From Lewinellaceae bacterium (GTDB taxonomy: Bacteria > Bacteroidota > Bacteroidia > Chitinophagales > Saprospiraceae), in contig JACJYC010000020.1 in the NCBI GenBank assembly GCA_020636325.1, positions 1 to 64,000 of the forward strand: 64,000 nt of DNA, in the 5' to 3' direction. The translations under genes were made by a program, and so were the position numbers. Within the stretch, counting starts at the first letter, position 1; each line of letters starts with the position of its first letter. The notes below the pieces were generated by a model. It had not been told where the DNA came from. It saw only the letters and a program-made list of their open reading frames with translations, and ran no database searches. Below, one piece after another: positions 8,472-16,588 of this stretch.

Positions 8472-9848
8472 TCAGGCCGGTTGTTCGTTATTGCGTTGTT
8501 TTTGTTCCAGCATCGCCCCGATGGGTTTTACCAGGGTGTCGATGTTTCCGGCCCCCATGGTCAAAACGATATCCAGGTCCTTTCCAGCCAGGGCGCCGAC
8601 CAGGCTTTCCCGGGTTTCGAGGCTTTTGGCCGCGCTTTTCATCTTCCTCATCAGCATGGCGGCATCCACGCCTTCGATCGGTTCTTCCCTTGCCGGGTAA
8701 ATGTCCAGCAATATGGTTTCATCCAGCTTGTCGAGGGCTGCTGAGAACTCGTCGGCGAAATCCCGGGTCCTGGTGTACAGGTGCGGTTGAAAAACGCCGG
8801 TCAGTTTTCTGCCGGGAAACAACTGCCGGGCAGCGCTGATGGTCGCTTCCAGTTCGGCCGGATGGTGGGCGTAGTCATCGACATACACCGTTTTATCCGA
8901 CCTGAAAATGACCTCAAACCGGCGTTGAACGCCTTTGAAACCGGCCAGCGCCTCGCGGATGGCGCCTTCCGAAATCCCCAGCTCCAGGGCAATGGCGATC
9001 ACCGATGTCGCATTTTCCACATTGTGCCGCCCGGGTTGCGACAGCCTCAGCCCGGTCATTTTGCCGTTCGGGCCTTCAAAGTCAAATACAAAAAAGCCGT
9101 CTTCCACCCGCACCGCCGAGCTCATGTACTCTCCGCTTTCCACCCCGTAGGTCAGCACGCCGTGCAGCCCCAGGAATTCCCCCTCCAGCCCGCTCCTGAC
9201 CCAGATCTTGCCGCCGGGTTTGAGCTTGCCCGCAAAAGCGCGGAAGCCCGTTTCGAGCAATCCATCCCGGTCGCCGTAAATGTCCAGGTGATCCGGATCA
9301 ATGGAGGTGATCACCGCCAGGTCGGGCGACAATTGCAGAAAGGAACGATCGTATTCGTCCGCTTCCGCCACCACCCATTCGCCGGCGCCGTTCACGAAGT
9401 TGGAGCCGAAATTTCCGGCAATCCCGCCCAGGAACGCCGAGCAATCCACCCCGCCGGTACGCAGCACGTGGGCTGCCAGCGAACTGGTCGTGGTTTTGCC
9501 GTGCGTTCCGGCGACGGCCACCGTTTTCCTGCCCCGGCTGATGAGACCGAGTACCTCGGCCCTTTTCATCACGGGGTAGCCTTTTTCCCTGAAATACTTC
9601 AATTCCAGGTGATCGGCCGGTACAGCCGGCGTATACACCACCAGGTCAACTCCGTCCGGAATATGCAAAGGGTCATCGGTGTAGTGGACCTGCATGCCCT
9701 CCGCCACCAGGTTTTTCGTCAGCGGGGTCTCCGTCTTGTCATAACCGTGGATCTCAACGCCCAGCCCATTGAAATACCGGGCCAGGGCGCTCATGCCGAT
9801 GCCGCCGATCCCGATGAAATAGAGCTTTTTGATGTCGTTCAGATGCAC
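8472..9848 (-). CDS. murC: UDP-N-acetylmuramate--L-alanine ligase MurC
   Basis: Adds L-alanine to UDP-MurNAc with ATP, the first peptide step of peptidoglycan precursor synthesis in the cytoplasm. The 458 residues begin with the Rossmann-like GIGGIGMSALA (13-23), followed by the Mur ligase P-loop GTHGKTTTS (114-122) and the EADEYDRSF and DDYAHHP ligase motifs. The start codon is GTG at 9848; no ATG is available nearby. The 182 bp to the upstream murG stop contain only low-complexity repeats. Confidence 0.97.
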   Translation of the reverse strand: MHLNDIKKLYFIGIGGIGMSALARYFNGLGVEIHGYDKTETPLTKNLVAEGMQVHYTDDPLHIPDGVDLVVYTPAVPADHLELKYFREKGYPVMKRAEVLGLISRGRKTVAVAGTHGKTTTSSLAAHVLRTGGVDCSAFLGGIAGNFGSNFVNGAGEWVVAEADEYDRSFLQLSPDLAVITSIDPDHLDIYGDRDGLLETGFRAFAGKLKPGGKIWVRSGLEGEFLGLHGVLTYGVESGEYMSSAVRVEDGFFVFDFEGPNGKMTGLRLSQPGRHNVENATSVIAIALELGISEGAIREALAGFKGVQRRFEVIFRSDKTVYVDDYAHHPAELEATISAARQLFPGRKLTGVFQPHLYTRTRDFADEFSAALDKLDETILLDIYPAREEPIEGVDAAMLMRKMKSAAKSLETRESLVGALAGKDLDIVLTMGAGNIDTLVKPIGAMLEQKQRNNEQPA

Positions 9849-9849
9849 T

Positions 9850-10077
9850 TTTATTATGGTTTATTGTTGTTTATGATTGTTTATTGTTGTTTGTTGTTGT
9901 TGTTTGTGATTGTTTATTGTTGTTGTTGTTTGTTGTTGCCCCGCCCGACATAGTGACGTCATGGGCGTTTGGAAGGCACGTTTATTATTGTCTCTCACCC
10001 CTCTCACCCCTCTCACCTCTCTCACCCCTCTCACCCTCTCACCCCTCTCACCCTCTCACCTCTCCCCTCTCCCAGCC
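9850..10077. repeat. TTGTTGTTTG and CTCTCACC low-complexity tracts between murG and murC
   Basis: Two simple repeats lie in tandem: TTGTTGTTTATTG units (9850-9939), then CTCTCACCC units (9989-10077) that run into the murG 3' end. Between them is CCCCGCCCGACATAGTGACG. No gene is seen here. Confidence 0.85.
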
Positions 10078-11155
10078 CCACCACCATCCGGGCAATCTCC
10101 TCCGCCGCATCCGGTTTAGCCATTTTCAGCATATTCCCGCTCAGCAGCGCCCGTTTTTCGGGGTCATTCAGCAGGTCCAGGCTCTTGCGGATGATGGACT
10201 CGGCCGCATCCTTATTGGGTAACATGACGGCCGCATCTTTTTCAACCAGCGCCCGGGCATTTTTGGTCTGATGGTCTTCCGCCACGTTTGGGGAAGGGAT
10301 CAGGATAGCCGGTTTGCCCAGGAGCTGCAGTTCGGCGATGGTCAGGGCGCCTGCCCGGCAAACCACGAGGTCGGCGAGGCTGTAGGCCAGGTCCATCCGG
10401 TCGATGAAAGGCCGGACCTGCACGTTCGGCAAAGCGGCGGTCTGGCCGGCGCCGAACCGTTCCTGGTACAGCTTTCCGACCTGCCACAACACCTGGATCT
10501 CCGGGTGTTCAGCCAGCAATCCGGCGTTGGCTTCCATCGCTTCGTTGATGGATAAAGCGCCGAGGCTGCCGCCGAAGACAAAAACGGTCGGCTTACCGGG
10601 GTCGAGCCCGAAATGTACTGCCGCAGCCGATTTGTCCGCCTGGCTGGAAACCAGGTCTTTCCGGACCGGATTGCCGGTGAGGGCAATCTTTTCAGCCGGG
10701 AAATACTGCTCCATTTTTTCGTAGGCTACGCAGATCCGGTCGGCATTCCTGGACAGCAAGCGGTTGGTTACGCCCGCATAGGAATTCTGCTCCTGGATAA
10801 GCGTCGGAATTCCCTGGTGCGCTGCCGCCCGAAGGATGGGCCCGCTGGCAAATCCGCCGACACCGACGGCCACATCCGGTTTGAATTCACGGATGATCTG
10901 CCGGGATTGCCAGAGGCTGGAAGCCACCTTGAGCGGGAATGCCAGGTTTCGCAATGTCAATTGGCGGTGAAAACCGCTGATCCACAATCCTTTGATCGGG
11001 TACCCGGCAGCCGGGACTTTTTCCATTTCAATTTTACCTTTGGCGCCGACAAACAGAATATCGGCGCCGGGCTTCAGTTTTTTGAGGGCATCCGCGATGG
11101 CTATGGCCGGAAAGACATGCCCCCCCGTTCCTCCTCCGCTGATGATTATTTTCAA
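10031..11155 (-). CDS. murG: UDP-N-acetylglucosamine transferase MurG
   Basis: Membrane-associated GT28 glycosyltransferase that adds GlcNAc to lipid I to give lipid II. The N-terminal glycine-rich ISGGGTGGHVFPA motif, GVGGFASGP and the C-terminal donor-site region (VCRAGALTIAELQLLGKPAILIPSP) are intact. No ATG precedes the core. A TTG at 11155 gives the canonical N-terminus (LKIIISGGGTGGH), while another TTG at 11197 would add 14 residues. The last 15 or so residues (GLGEGRGERVRGVRG) are encoded by the GTGAGAGG repeat, so the native C-terminus has been altered or extended by repeat expansion. Confidence 0.95.
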   Translation of the reverse strand: MKIIISGGGTGGHVFPAIAIADALKKLKPGADILFVGAKGKIEMEKVPAAGYPIKGLWISGFHRQLTLRNLAFPLKVASSLWQSRQIIREFKPDVAVGVGGFASGPILRAAAHQGIPTLIQEQNSYAGVTNRLLSRNADRICVAYEKMEQYFPAEKIALTGNPVRKDLVSSQADKSAAAVHFGLDPGKPTVFVFGGSLGALSINEAMEANAGLLAEHPEIQVLWQVGKLYQERFGAGQTAALPNVQVRPFIDRMDLAYSLADLVVCRAGALTIAELQLLGKPAILIPSPNVAEDHQTKNARALVEKDAAVMLPNKDAAESIIRKSLDLLNDPEKRALLSGNMLKMAKPDAAEEIARMVVGLGEGRGERVRGVRG

Positions 11156-11211
11156 GTTGGCCTTTTCCAAAATATTTCGTTTTAAGGGCCTTTTCAAGTT
11201 TGACTTCCTGA

Positions 11212-12354
11212 TCAGGTCGTCGATTCAATGTATTTGCTGACGCTCAGTATGGCGCCGAATGCAATGGCGGTGAATACCAGCGATGATCCGCCGGAACTGA
11301 CCATCGGCAAGGTCAAACCCGTTACCGGTACAAGATCCACGGCTACCGCCATATTGATCATGGCCTGGAACACCAGGAGGATCGTCAACCCCATGGCCAT
11401 CATGGCGCCGAAGGCTTTCGGGCTCTTGGTCACCAGCCGCGTCACCCTGAAAAACAGGAAAACATAGAGCGCGACCAGTAAGGTTCCGCCGATAGCGCCG
11501 TATTCCTCGCAGATGATGGCGTAGATATAATCCGTATGCGGCGACGGCAGATAATACCGCTGGATGCTGTTACCGGGGCCTTGTCCGAACCAACCGCCGT
11601 TGGCAATGGCAATCTTGGATTGTACGGCCTGGTGGTAAATCTCCCTTTGCTCGCCGCCCATGAAGTCGCGGATCCGGCTGCTCCAGGTGTCCACCCGTAT
11701 CGCATCCGGGAACATATCCCCCAGGATGTACAGGAAGGCAAAGACGATCAGCCCTCCTACGATCAGGCTGCCGATGTATTTCAAGGCTACCCTGCCCACA
11801 AACATCATCCCCATCGAAGTGAGGAACAACAGCGCGGCTGTCGACAAGTCTGCCGGAGCAATCAACCCGCAAATGATCAGGACCGGAACGATGATCGGTA
11901 AAAAAGCGCTTTTCCAATCGTCGATATAATCCTGTTTGGATGAAATGGCCCGGGCCACATAAACCACCAGGGCCAGCTTTGCCAGGTCGGAGGTTTGGAA
12001 GGTGAGCCCCAGATAAGGCAACTCCAGCCACCGCCGCGCGTCGTTGATCTCCGTCCCCATGGCCAGGGTCAGCACCAGCAATGGGATGACCGCCGCCATG
12101 GCGTAAGGCGCCCAGGCTGAATACCGGGTATAATGCACCAGATGGCAGATATAGGTCAGCATCAGGCCGAAGAACAGGATCAACCCTTGCTTCAGCAAAA
12201 ACCATTCGGTGTTGCCGCCGGTAGCCCTGTATGCCAAGGTACCCGTTGCACTGTAAACGCCCAGCAGGGAAATAATGGCCAACAATACAAGGATTGCCCA
12301 GATGGCCTTGTCGCCCTTCAGTTCCGCATTGATCCGTGCTACAAAATTGGACAT
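11212..12354 (-). CDS. ftsW: Lipid II polymerase / divisome protein FtsW
   Basis: SEDS-family glycosyltransferase that polymerises lipid II with its partner PBP (FtsI here). There are about ten membrane segments and the family's C-terminal region ending VTGLTLPMVSSGGSSLVFTAIAFG. The start is set at the ATG at 12354 (MSNFVARIN). The frame stays open for 45 more codons upstream, but that stretch is translated repeat (two copies of NNNKPAFAEASAGGA) and is rejected as N-terminus. It lies between murD and murG, the usual place. Confidence 0.95.
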   Translation of the reverse strand: MSNFVARINAELKGDKAIWAILVLLAIISLLGVYSATGTLAYRATGGNTEWFLLKQGLILFFGLMLTYICHLVHYTRYSAWAPYAMAAVIPLLVLTLAMGTEINDARRWLELPYLGLTFQTSDLAKLALVVYVARAISSKQDYIDDWKSAFLPIIVPVLIICGLIAPADLSTAALLFLTSMGMMFVGRVALKYIGSLIVGGLIVFAFLYILGDMFPDAIRVDTWSSRIRDFMGGEQREIYHQAVQSKIAIANGGWFGQGPGNSIQRYYLPSPHTDYIYAIICEEYGAIGGTLLVALYVFLFFRVTRLVTKSPKAFGAMMAMGLTILLVFQAMINMAVAVDLVPVTGLTLPMVSSGGSSLVFTAIAFGAILSVSKYIESTT

Positions 12355-12359
12355 CTTGT

Positions 12360-12540
12360 TATTGTTGTTTGCTCCGCCCGCCGAAGCCTCGGCGAAGGCG
12401 GGTTTATTGTTGTTTGTTGTTGCCCCGCCCGCCGAAGCCTCGGCGAAGGCGGGTTTATTGTTGTTGAAATCCGTAACAACCACCATCAACCACTATAAAC
12501 CACCATCAACCATCATCAACCATCATCAACCATCAACTTC
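12360..12540. repeat. Paired REP-like palindromes and ACCATCAACC repeats between murD and ftsW
   Basis: Two copies of a palindromic unit (CCCGCCGAAGCC and GGCGAAGGCGGG around TC) at 12377-12402 and 12427-12453 are embedded in TTGTTGTTTG repeats, followed by ACCATCATCAACC repeats (12477-12535). The tract separates murD from ftsW by 161 bp within an otherwise tight operon. Confidence 0.85.
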
Positions 12541-13832
12541 CGAACAGCCGCTTTGAACTGCTCGCCCCGGTCCTCATAATTCCTGAACAGGTCGAAACTT
12601 GCGCAGGCCGGCGACAGCAACACCACTTCTCCGGGTTCGGCCAGCGCCAGGGCTTTCCCAACGGCTGATTCCGCGGTATCGGCCTCTTCCACCGGTTTGT
12701 TCAGCGGGCCGAAAGCTGCCAGCAATTTGCTGTTATCGGCGCCCAGACAAACAATGGCTTTGACCTTTTCCTTCACCAGCGGCATCAACGGTCCGTAATC
12801 GTTGCCTTTGTCCTGACCGCCGACGATCCAAACCGTCGGCACGGTCATAGACTGCAGGGCGTAAAACACAGCATCCACATTGGTGGCCTTGCTGTCGTTG
12901 ATGAACAGGACCCCGTTGATGGTCCCTGAGTCCTCCATCCGGTGCGGCGCCGGCTGGAAACTTTCCAACCCCTGCCGGATCTTATCCGGTTTTACCCCCA
13001 TCATGACCGCAACATTGGCGGCGAACAGGGCATTGACGGCATTGTGTTTGCCCAGCAACCGGGTCGGGGCCAGGTCGTATTCCTGTCCGACGACTTCGAT
13101 CCGGGTCCCCATGATCATCCCGCCGTGAATCGCCAGTCTGGCCGGTTTGACCTCATGGCTCTTCAGGTAGTTCATCACGTTGGGATCCTCGCTGAAGTAG
13201 AGGAACCGGTCTTCCGGACGCTGATTCATGACGATCCGGAATTTGGAGCGGACGTAGTTGGAAAACTCGTAGTCGTACCGATCCAGGTGATCCGGCGTGA
13301 TGTTCAGCAGGATGGAGATATGCGGTCTGAACCGCACGATCCCGTCCAATTGAAAGCTGCTCAATTCCAGCACATAGATCGCCGCCGGGCTTTCCGCCAC
13401 CCTTCTGGCAAAACTGAATCCGACATTTCCGACCAGCGCGGCATCCAGGCCTGCCGAATGCAGGAGGTGCCAGGTCAACAGGGTTGTCGTCGTTTTGCCG
13501 TTGCTGCCTGTAATGCCGATCAGGGTGGCATCCGTGTAGCGGGAGGCGAATTCAACCTCATCAATGACGGGCTTTCCCGCCACTTTCAGGGCTTGCACCA
13601 GGGGCACCTTATCGGGTATTCCCGGGCTTTTGATCACCTCCGAAGCCGCCAGAATGCGGTCCCAGTCGTGCCGGCCTTCCTCGTATGGAATGCCTTTTTC
13701 GTTCAATTCCTGTTTATACTTATCCCGGATTTCACCTTTATCCGAGAGAAAAACATTCAAACCCGCTTTATGGGCCAGCACCGCCGCCCCTACCCCGCTC
13801 TCACCGCCTCCGAGTATCACCGTTTCTGCCAT
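12516..13832 (-). CDS. murD: UDP-N-acetylmuramoyl-L-alanine--D-glutamate ligase MurD
   Basis: Cytoplasmic ATP-dependent ligase that adds D-glutamate to UDP-MurNAc-L-Ala. The 438-residue protein has an N-terminal Rossmann-like domain (LGGGESGVGAAVLA), the Mur P-loop GITGSNGKTTTT (about 106-117), a central NITPDHLDRYD motif and the C-terminal NDSKATNVDA motif typical of MurD. ATG at 13832, 6 bp after mraY. The frame ends within the ACCATCAACC repeat region, so the final residues (KLMVDDG) are repeat-derived. Confidence 0.97.
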   Translation of the reverse strand: MAETVILGGGESGVGAAVLAHKAGLNVFLSDKGEIRDKYKQELNEKGIPYEEGRHDWDRILAASEVIKSPGIPDKVPLVQALKVAGKPVIDEVEFASRYTDATLIGITGSNGKTTTTLLTWHLLHSAGLDAALVGNVGFSFARRVAESPAAIYVLELSSFQLDGIVRFRPHISILLNITPDHLDRYDYEFSNYVRSKFRIVMNQRPEDRFLYFSEDPNVMNYLKSHEVKPARLAIHGGMIMGTRIEVVGQEYDLAPTRLLGKHNAVNALFAANVAVMMGVKPDKIRQGLESFQPAPHRMEDSGTINGVLFINDSKATNVDAVFYALQSMTVPTVWIVGGQDKGNDYGPLMPLVKEKVKAIVCLGADNSKLLAAFGPLNKPVEEADTAESAVGKALALAEPGEVVLLSPACASFDLFRNYEDRGEQFKAAVRKLMVDDG

Positions 13833-13838
13833 TTCCGG

Positions 13839-15107
13839 TTAGCGTATTTTAAGGGTCAAAATGGCAAAAACGGCCAGCAATACGCTGATGATCAGGAAGC
13901 GGGTCACGATCTTGGATTCGTGCATGCCGCCCTTCTGGTAGTGGTGGTGCAACGGCGACATCCGGAAGATCCGCCTGCCTTCGCCGTATTTCCGCTTGGT
14001 GTACTTGAAATACGCCACCTGGATCACTACGGACAGGTTTTCCACCAGGAACACGCCGCAGAAAATGGGCACCAGCAACTCCTTTCGCAGCAGGATGGCC
14101 ATGGCGGCGATGATGCCCCCCAGCGTCAGACTCCCCGTGTCGCCCATGAAGACCGACGCCGGAAATGAGTTGTGCCAGAGAAACCCAAGGCACGCTCCGG
14201 TGAAGCAGGCCGCAAAAATCACCAGCTCCTCCGTTCCCGGCAAGTGCAAAATCCCCAGGTAACTGGAGATGATGGCATTACTGGATACATAGGCAAATAT
14301 GCCCAGCGTGACCCCGATGATGCCCGAAACCCCCGTTGCGAGCCCGTCGATCCCATCCGTCAGGTTGGCCGCATTCGAAACCGAAGTGACAATAAGGATC
14401 ACGATCGGTACGAACAGGATCCAAACCCAGTCCTGCGCCTTTTTCCTTGTCGGGGCCGGCACCAGGCTGGAATAATCCAGGCGGTTGCCCTTGAGGAACG
14501 GCACGTTGGTCAGACTGGTCTTGTAATCCGCCCGCAATTCCGGGTAGCCGCGGTTCTCTTCGATGAAGATGCTGTCACCCTTGATCTGTTCGGTGATGTG
14601 AAGTCGGGTAGCCTCCTTGGCATCCATCCTGACCACCACCTGGTCATTGACCAGCATGGTGACGCCGATGATCAGCCCTAATCCGACCTGGCCCATGATC
14701 TTGAACCGGCCGCGGAGGCCCTTTTTGTTCTTCAGAAAGACCTTGATATAATCGTCGATAAAACCGATGATGCCCATCCAGACGGTGGATACGATCATCA
14801 GGATGATATAGACGTTATCCAGCTTGGTCATCAGCCAGCACGGGATGAGGATCGCCATGATAATGATGATGCCGCCCATGGTGGGTGTGCCGTCTTTCTG
14901 TTTCTGTCCTTCCAGACCAAGGTCGCGAACCGTTTCGCCGACCTGCAGTTTTTTCAAAAACCGGATAATACGCCCGCCGAAGACCAAAGAAATGATCAGT
15001 GACAAGATAGTGGCGACCCCGGCCCGGAAGGTGACATAGTTGATCAACCCCGAGCCGCCAAATTCGCCAAAAATACTCTTGAGCCATTCAATGATCTCTA
15101 TCAGCAT
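13839..15107 (-). CDS. mraY: Phospho-N-acetylmuramoyl-pentapeptide transferase MraY
   Basis: Integral membrane enzyme that transfers phospho-MurNAc-pentapeptide to undecaprenyl phosphate, forming lipid I. There are about ten membrane segments. Catalytic signatures are GFIDDYIKV (DD pair), NLTDGIDGLATG and the C-terminal MSPLHHHYQ motif. At 422 residues it is longer than E. coli MraY (360) because of an insertion at about 160-235, a feature of Bacteroidota orthologues. ATG at 15107, 17 bp after the murE stop. Confidence 0.97.
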   Translation of the reverse strand: MLIEIIEWLKSIFGEFGGSGLINYVTFRAGVATILSLIISLVFGGRIIRFLKKLQVGETVRDLGLEGQKQKDGTPTMGGIIIIMAILIPCWLMTKLDNVYIILMIVSTVWMGIIGFIDDYIKVFLKNKKGLRGRFKIMGQVGLGLIIGVTMLVNDQVVVRMDAKEATRLHITEQIKGDSIFIEENRGYPELRADYKTSLTNVPFLKGNRLDYSSLVPAPTRKKAQDWVWILFVPIVILIVTSVSNAANLTDGIDGLATGVSGIIGVTLGIFAYVSSNAIISSYLGILHLPGTEELVIFAACFTGACLGFLWHNSFPASVFMGDTGSLTLGGIIAAMAILLRKELLVPIFCGVFLVENLSVVIQVAYFKYTKRKYGEGRRIFRMSPLHHHYQKGGMHESKIVTRFLIISVLLAVFAILTLKIR

Positions 15108-15124
15108 GGTTTTCTCCTTTTTAT

Positions 15125-16585
15125 TCAGGAAAGGGCTTCTTTAAGCACTTCCTTATCGTCGAAGGGATATTTTACCCCTTTGATTTCCTGGTATTTTTCG
15201 TGGCCCTTGCCTGCCACGAGGATCACATCGCCGGGTGCGGCCAGTTGGACGGCGGTCCGGATGGCCATTTTCCGGTCGGCAATAACGAGGGTGGTCTTTT
15301 GCGCTTGCTCCGGGATCCCTTTCTCCATATCCCGCAGGATGGCTTCCGGGTCTTCGGTGCGCGGATTATCGGATGTGAGCACCGCCCGGTCGCTCAACCG
15401 GCAGGCGGCAGCCGCCATTTTGGGCCGTTTTGCCTTGTCCCGGTCGCCGCCGCAACCCACCACCGTGATCACCTTTGAGCGGGGCTCCTTGACCTGCCGG
15501 ATGGTTTCCAGCACCTTTTCAAGGGCATCCGGGGTGTGGGCGTAATCGACGATTGCCGTAATCTGCCTGCCCGGATCCGTCACGTAATCGAACCGGCCTT
15601 CCGCAGCGGTCAATTGGCTCAGCGCCATCAGGGTCTCCGTCGGGTCCTGGTCCAGCAGGCAGGCCGCACCGTACACCGCCAGGAGGTTGTAGGCGTTGAA
15701 TTCGCCGATCAACCGGGTGAAGACTTCCTGGTCGCCGATCCGCAGGTGGAGGCCCGTCAGCGCATTGCTCAGCACTTTGGCTTTGAAATCGCTCAGCCTG
15801 CGCAAACTGTACCGCTGTATCCTCGCCCTGGTGTTCTGCACCATGACGTCACCGTGCTTATCATCGGCATTCACCAGCGCGAAGGCTGAGGCCGGCAGGT
15901 CGTCAAAGAACTGCTTTTTCGCCTCCAGGTACGCTTTGAATGTGCCGTGGTAGTCCAGATGATCGTGGGTCAGATTCGTAAAAATGCCGCCGGTGAACGA
16001 CAGCCCTTTCACCCTTTTCTGATGGATGGCGTGCGAGCTGACCTCCATGAAGGCGTAATCGCAACCTTCATCCGCCATTCGCGCCAGCAAGGCATTCAGC
16101 GAAACCGCGTCGGGTGTGGTATGCGAAGCCGGCAGAACCTGGTCGCCGATCCGGTTTTCGACCGTACTGAGCAACCCCGACCGATACCCCAGCGCGGAAA
16201 AAAGCCGGTGCAACAAGGTGGCTACCGTGGTCTTACCGTTGGTGCCCGTAACGCCCACCAGCCTGATCCGATGGGACGGATCGCCGTAAAAAGCCGTGGC
16301 GACCATGCCCAGTGCGGCAGCCGAATCGGCGACCTGAATCCAGGTCTTACCGGCTAAATCCGCAGGAGGAGGCATTTCCGCAAGAATGGCGGCGGCGCCG
16401 TTCTCCAGGGCCTTGCCGATAAAATCATGTCCGTCAACCTGCGTCCCTTTTACAGCGACGAACAGGCTCCCGGGTCCGGCTTTCCTGGAGTCAAAATCGA
16501 TCTGACCGATCTGTATTTCAAGGTTTCCCGCCGATCCTTTGACCGGCAGTTTATCGATGATCTCGTTCAACTTTCTGCCTTCCAT
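15125..16585 (-). CDS. murE: UDP-MurNAc-tripeptide synthetase MurE (meso-diaminopimelate-adding)
   Basis: Adds the third stem-peptide residue to UDP-MurNAc-L-Ala-D-Glu. The 486-residue protein has the ATP-binding GVTGTNGKTTVATLL motif, NLTHDHLDYHGT and VDYAHTPDALE. SDNPRTEDP contains the DNPR signature that in characterised MurE enzymes selects meso-diaminopimelate, so the peptidoglycan is probably of the A1-gamma type. ATG at 16585, 3 bp after ftsI, so translational coupling is likely. Confidence 0.97.
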   Translation of the reverse strand: MEGRKLNEIIDKLPVKGSAGNLEIQIGQIDFDSRKAGPGSLFVAVKGTQVDGHDFIGKALENGAAAILAEMPPPADLAGKTWIQVADSAAALGMVATAFYGDPSHRIRLVGVTGTNGKTTVATLLHRLFSALGYRSGLLSTVENRIGDQVLPASHTTPDAVSLNALLARMADEGCDYAFMEVSSHAIHQKRVKGLSFTGGIFTNLTHDHLDYHGTFKAYLEAKKQFFDDLPASAFALVNADDKHGDVMVQNTRARIQRYSLRRLSDFKAKVLSNALTGLHLRIGDQEVFTRLIGEFNAYNLLAVYGAACLLDQDPTETLMALSQLTAAEGRFDYVTDPGRQITAIVDYAHTPDALEKVLETIRQVKEPRSKVITVVGCGGDRDKAKRPKMAAAACRLSDRAVLTSDNPRTEDPEAILRDMEKGIPEQAQKTTLVIADRKMAIRTAVQLAAPGDVILVAGKGHEKYQEIKGVKYPFDDKEVLKEALS

Positions 16586-16588
16586 CCG

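Noticed and set aside
12354..12489. 45-residue N-terminal extension of FtsW
   Set aside because: Encoded by palindromic and TTGTTG repeats; the ATG at 12354 gives the normal FtsW start.
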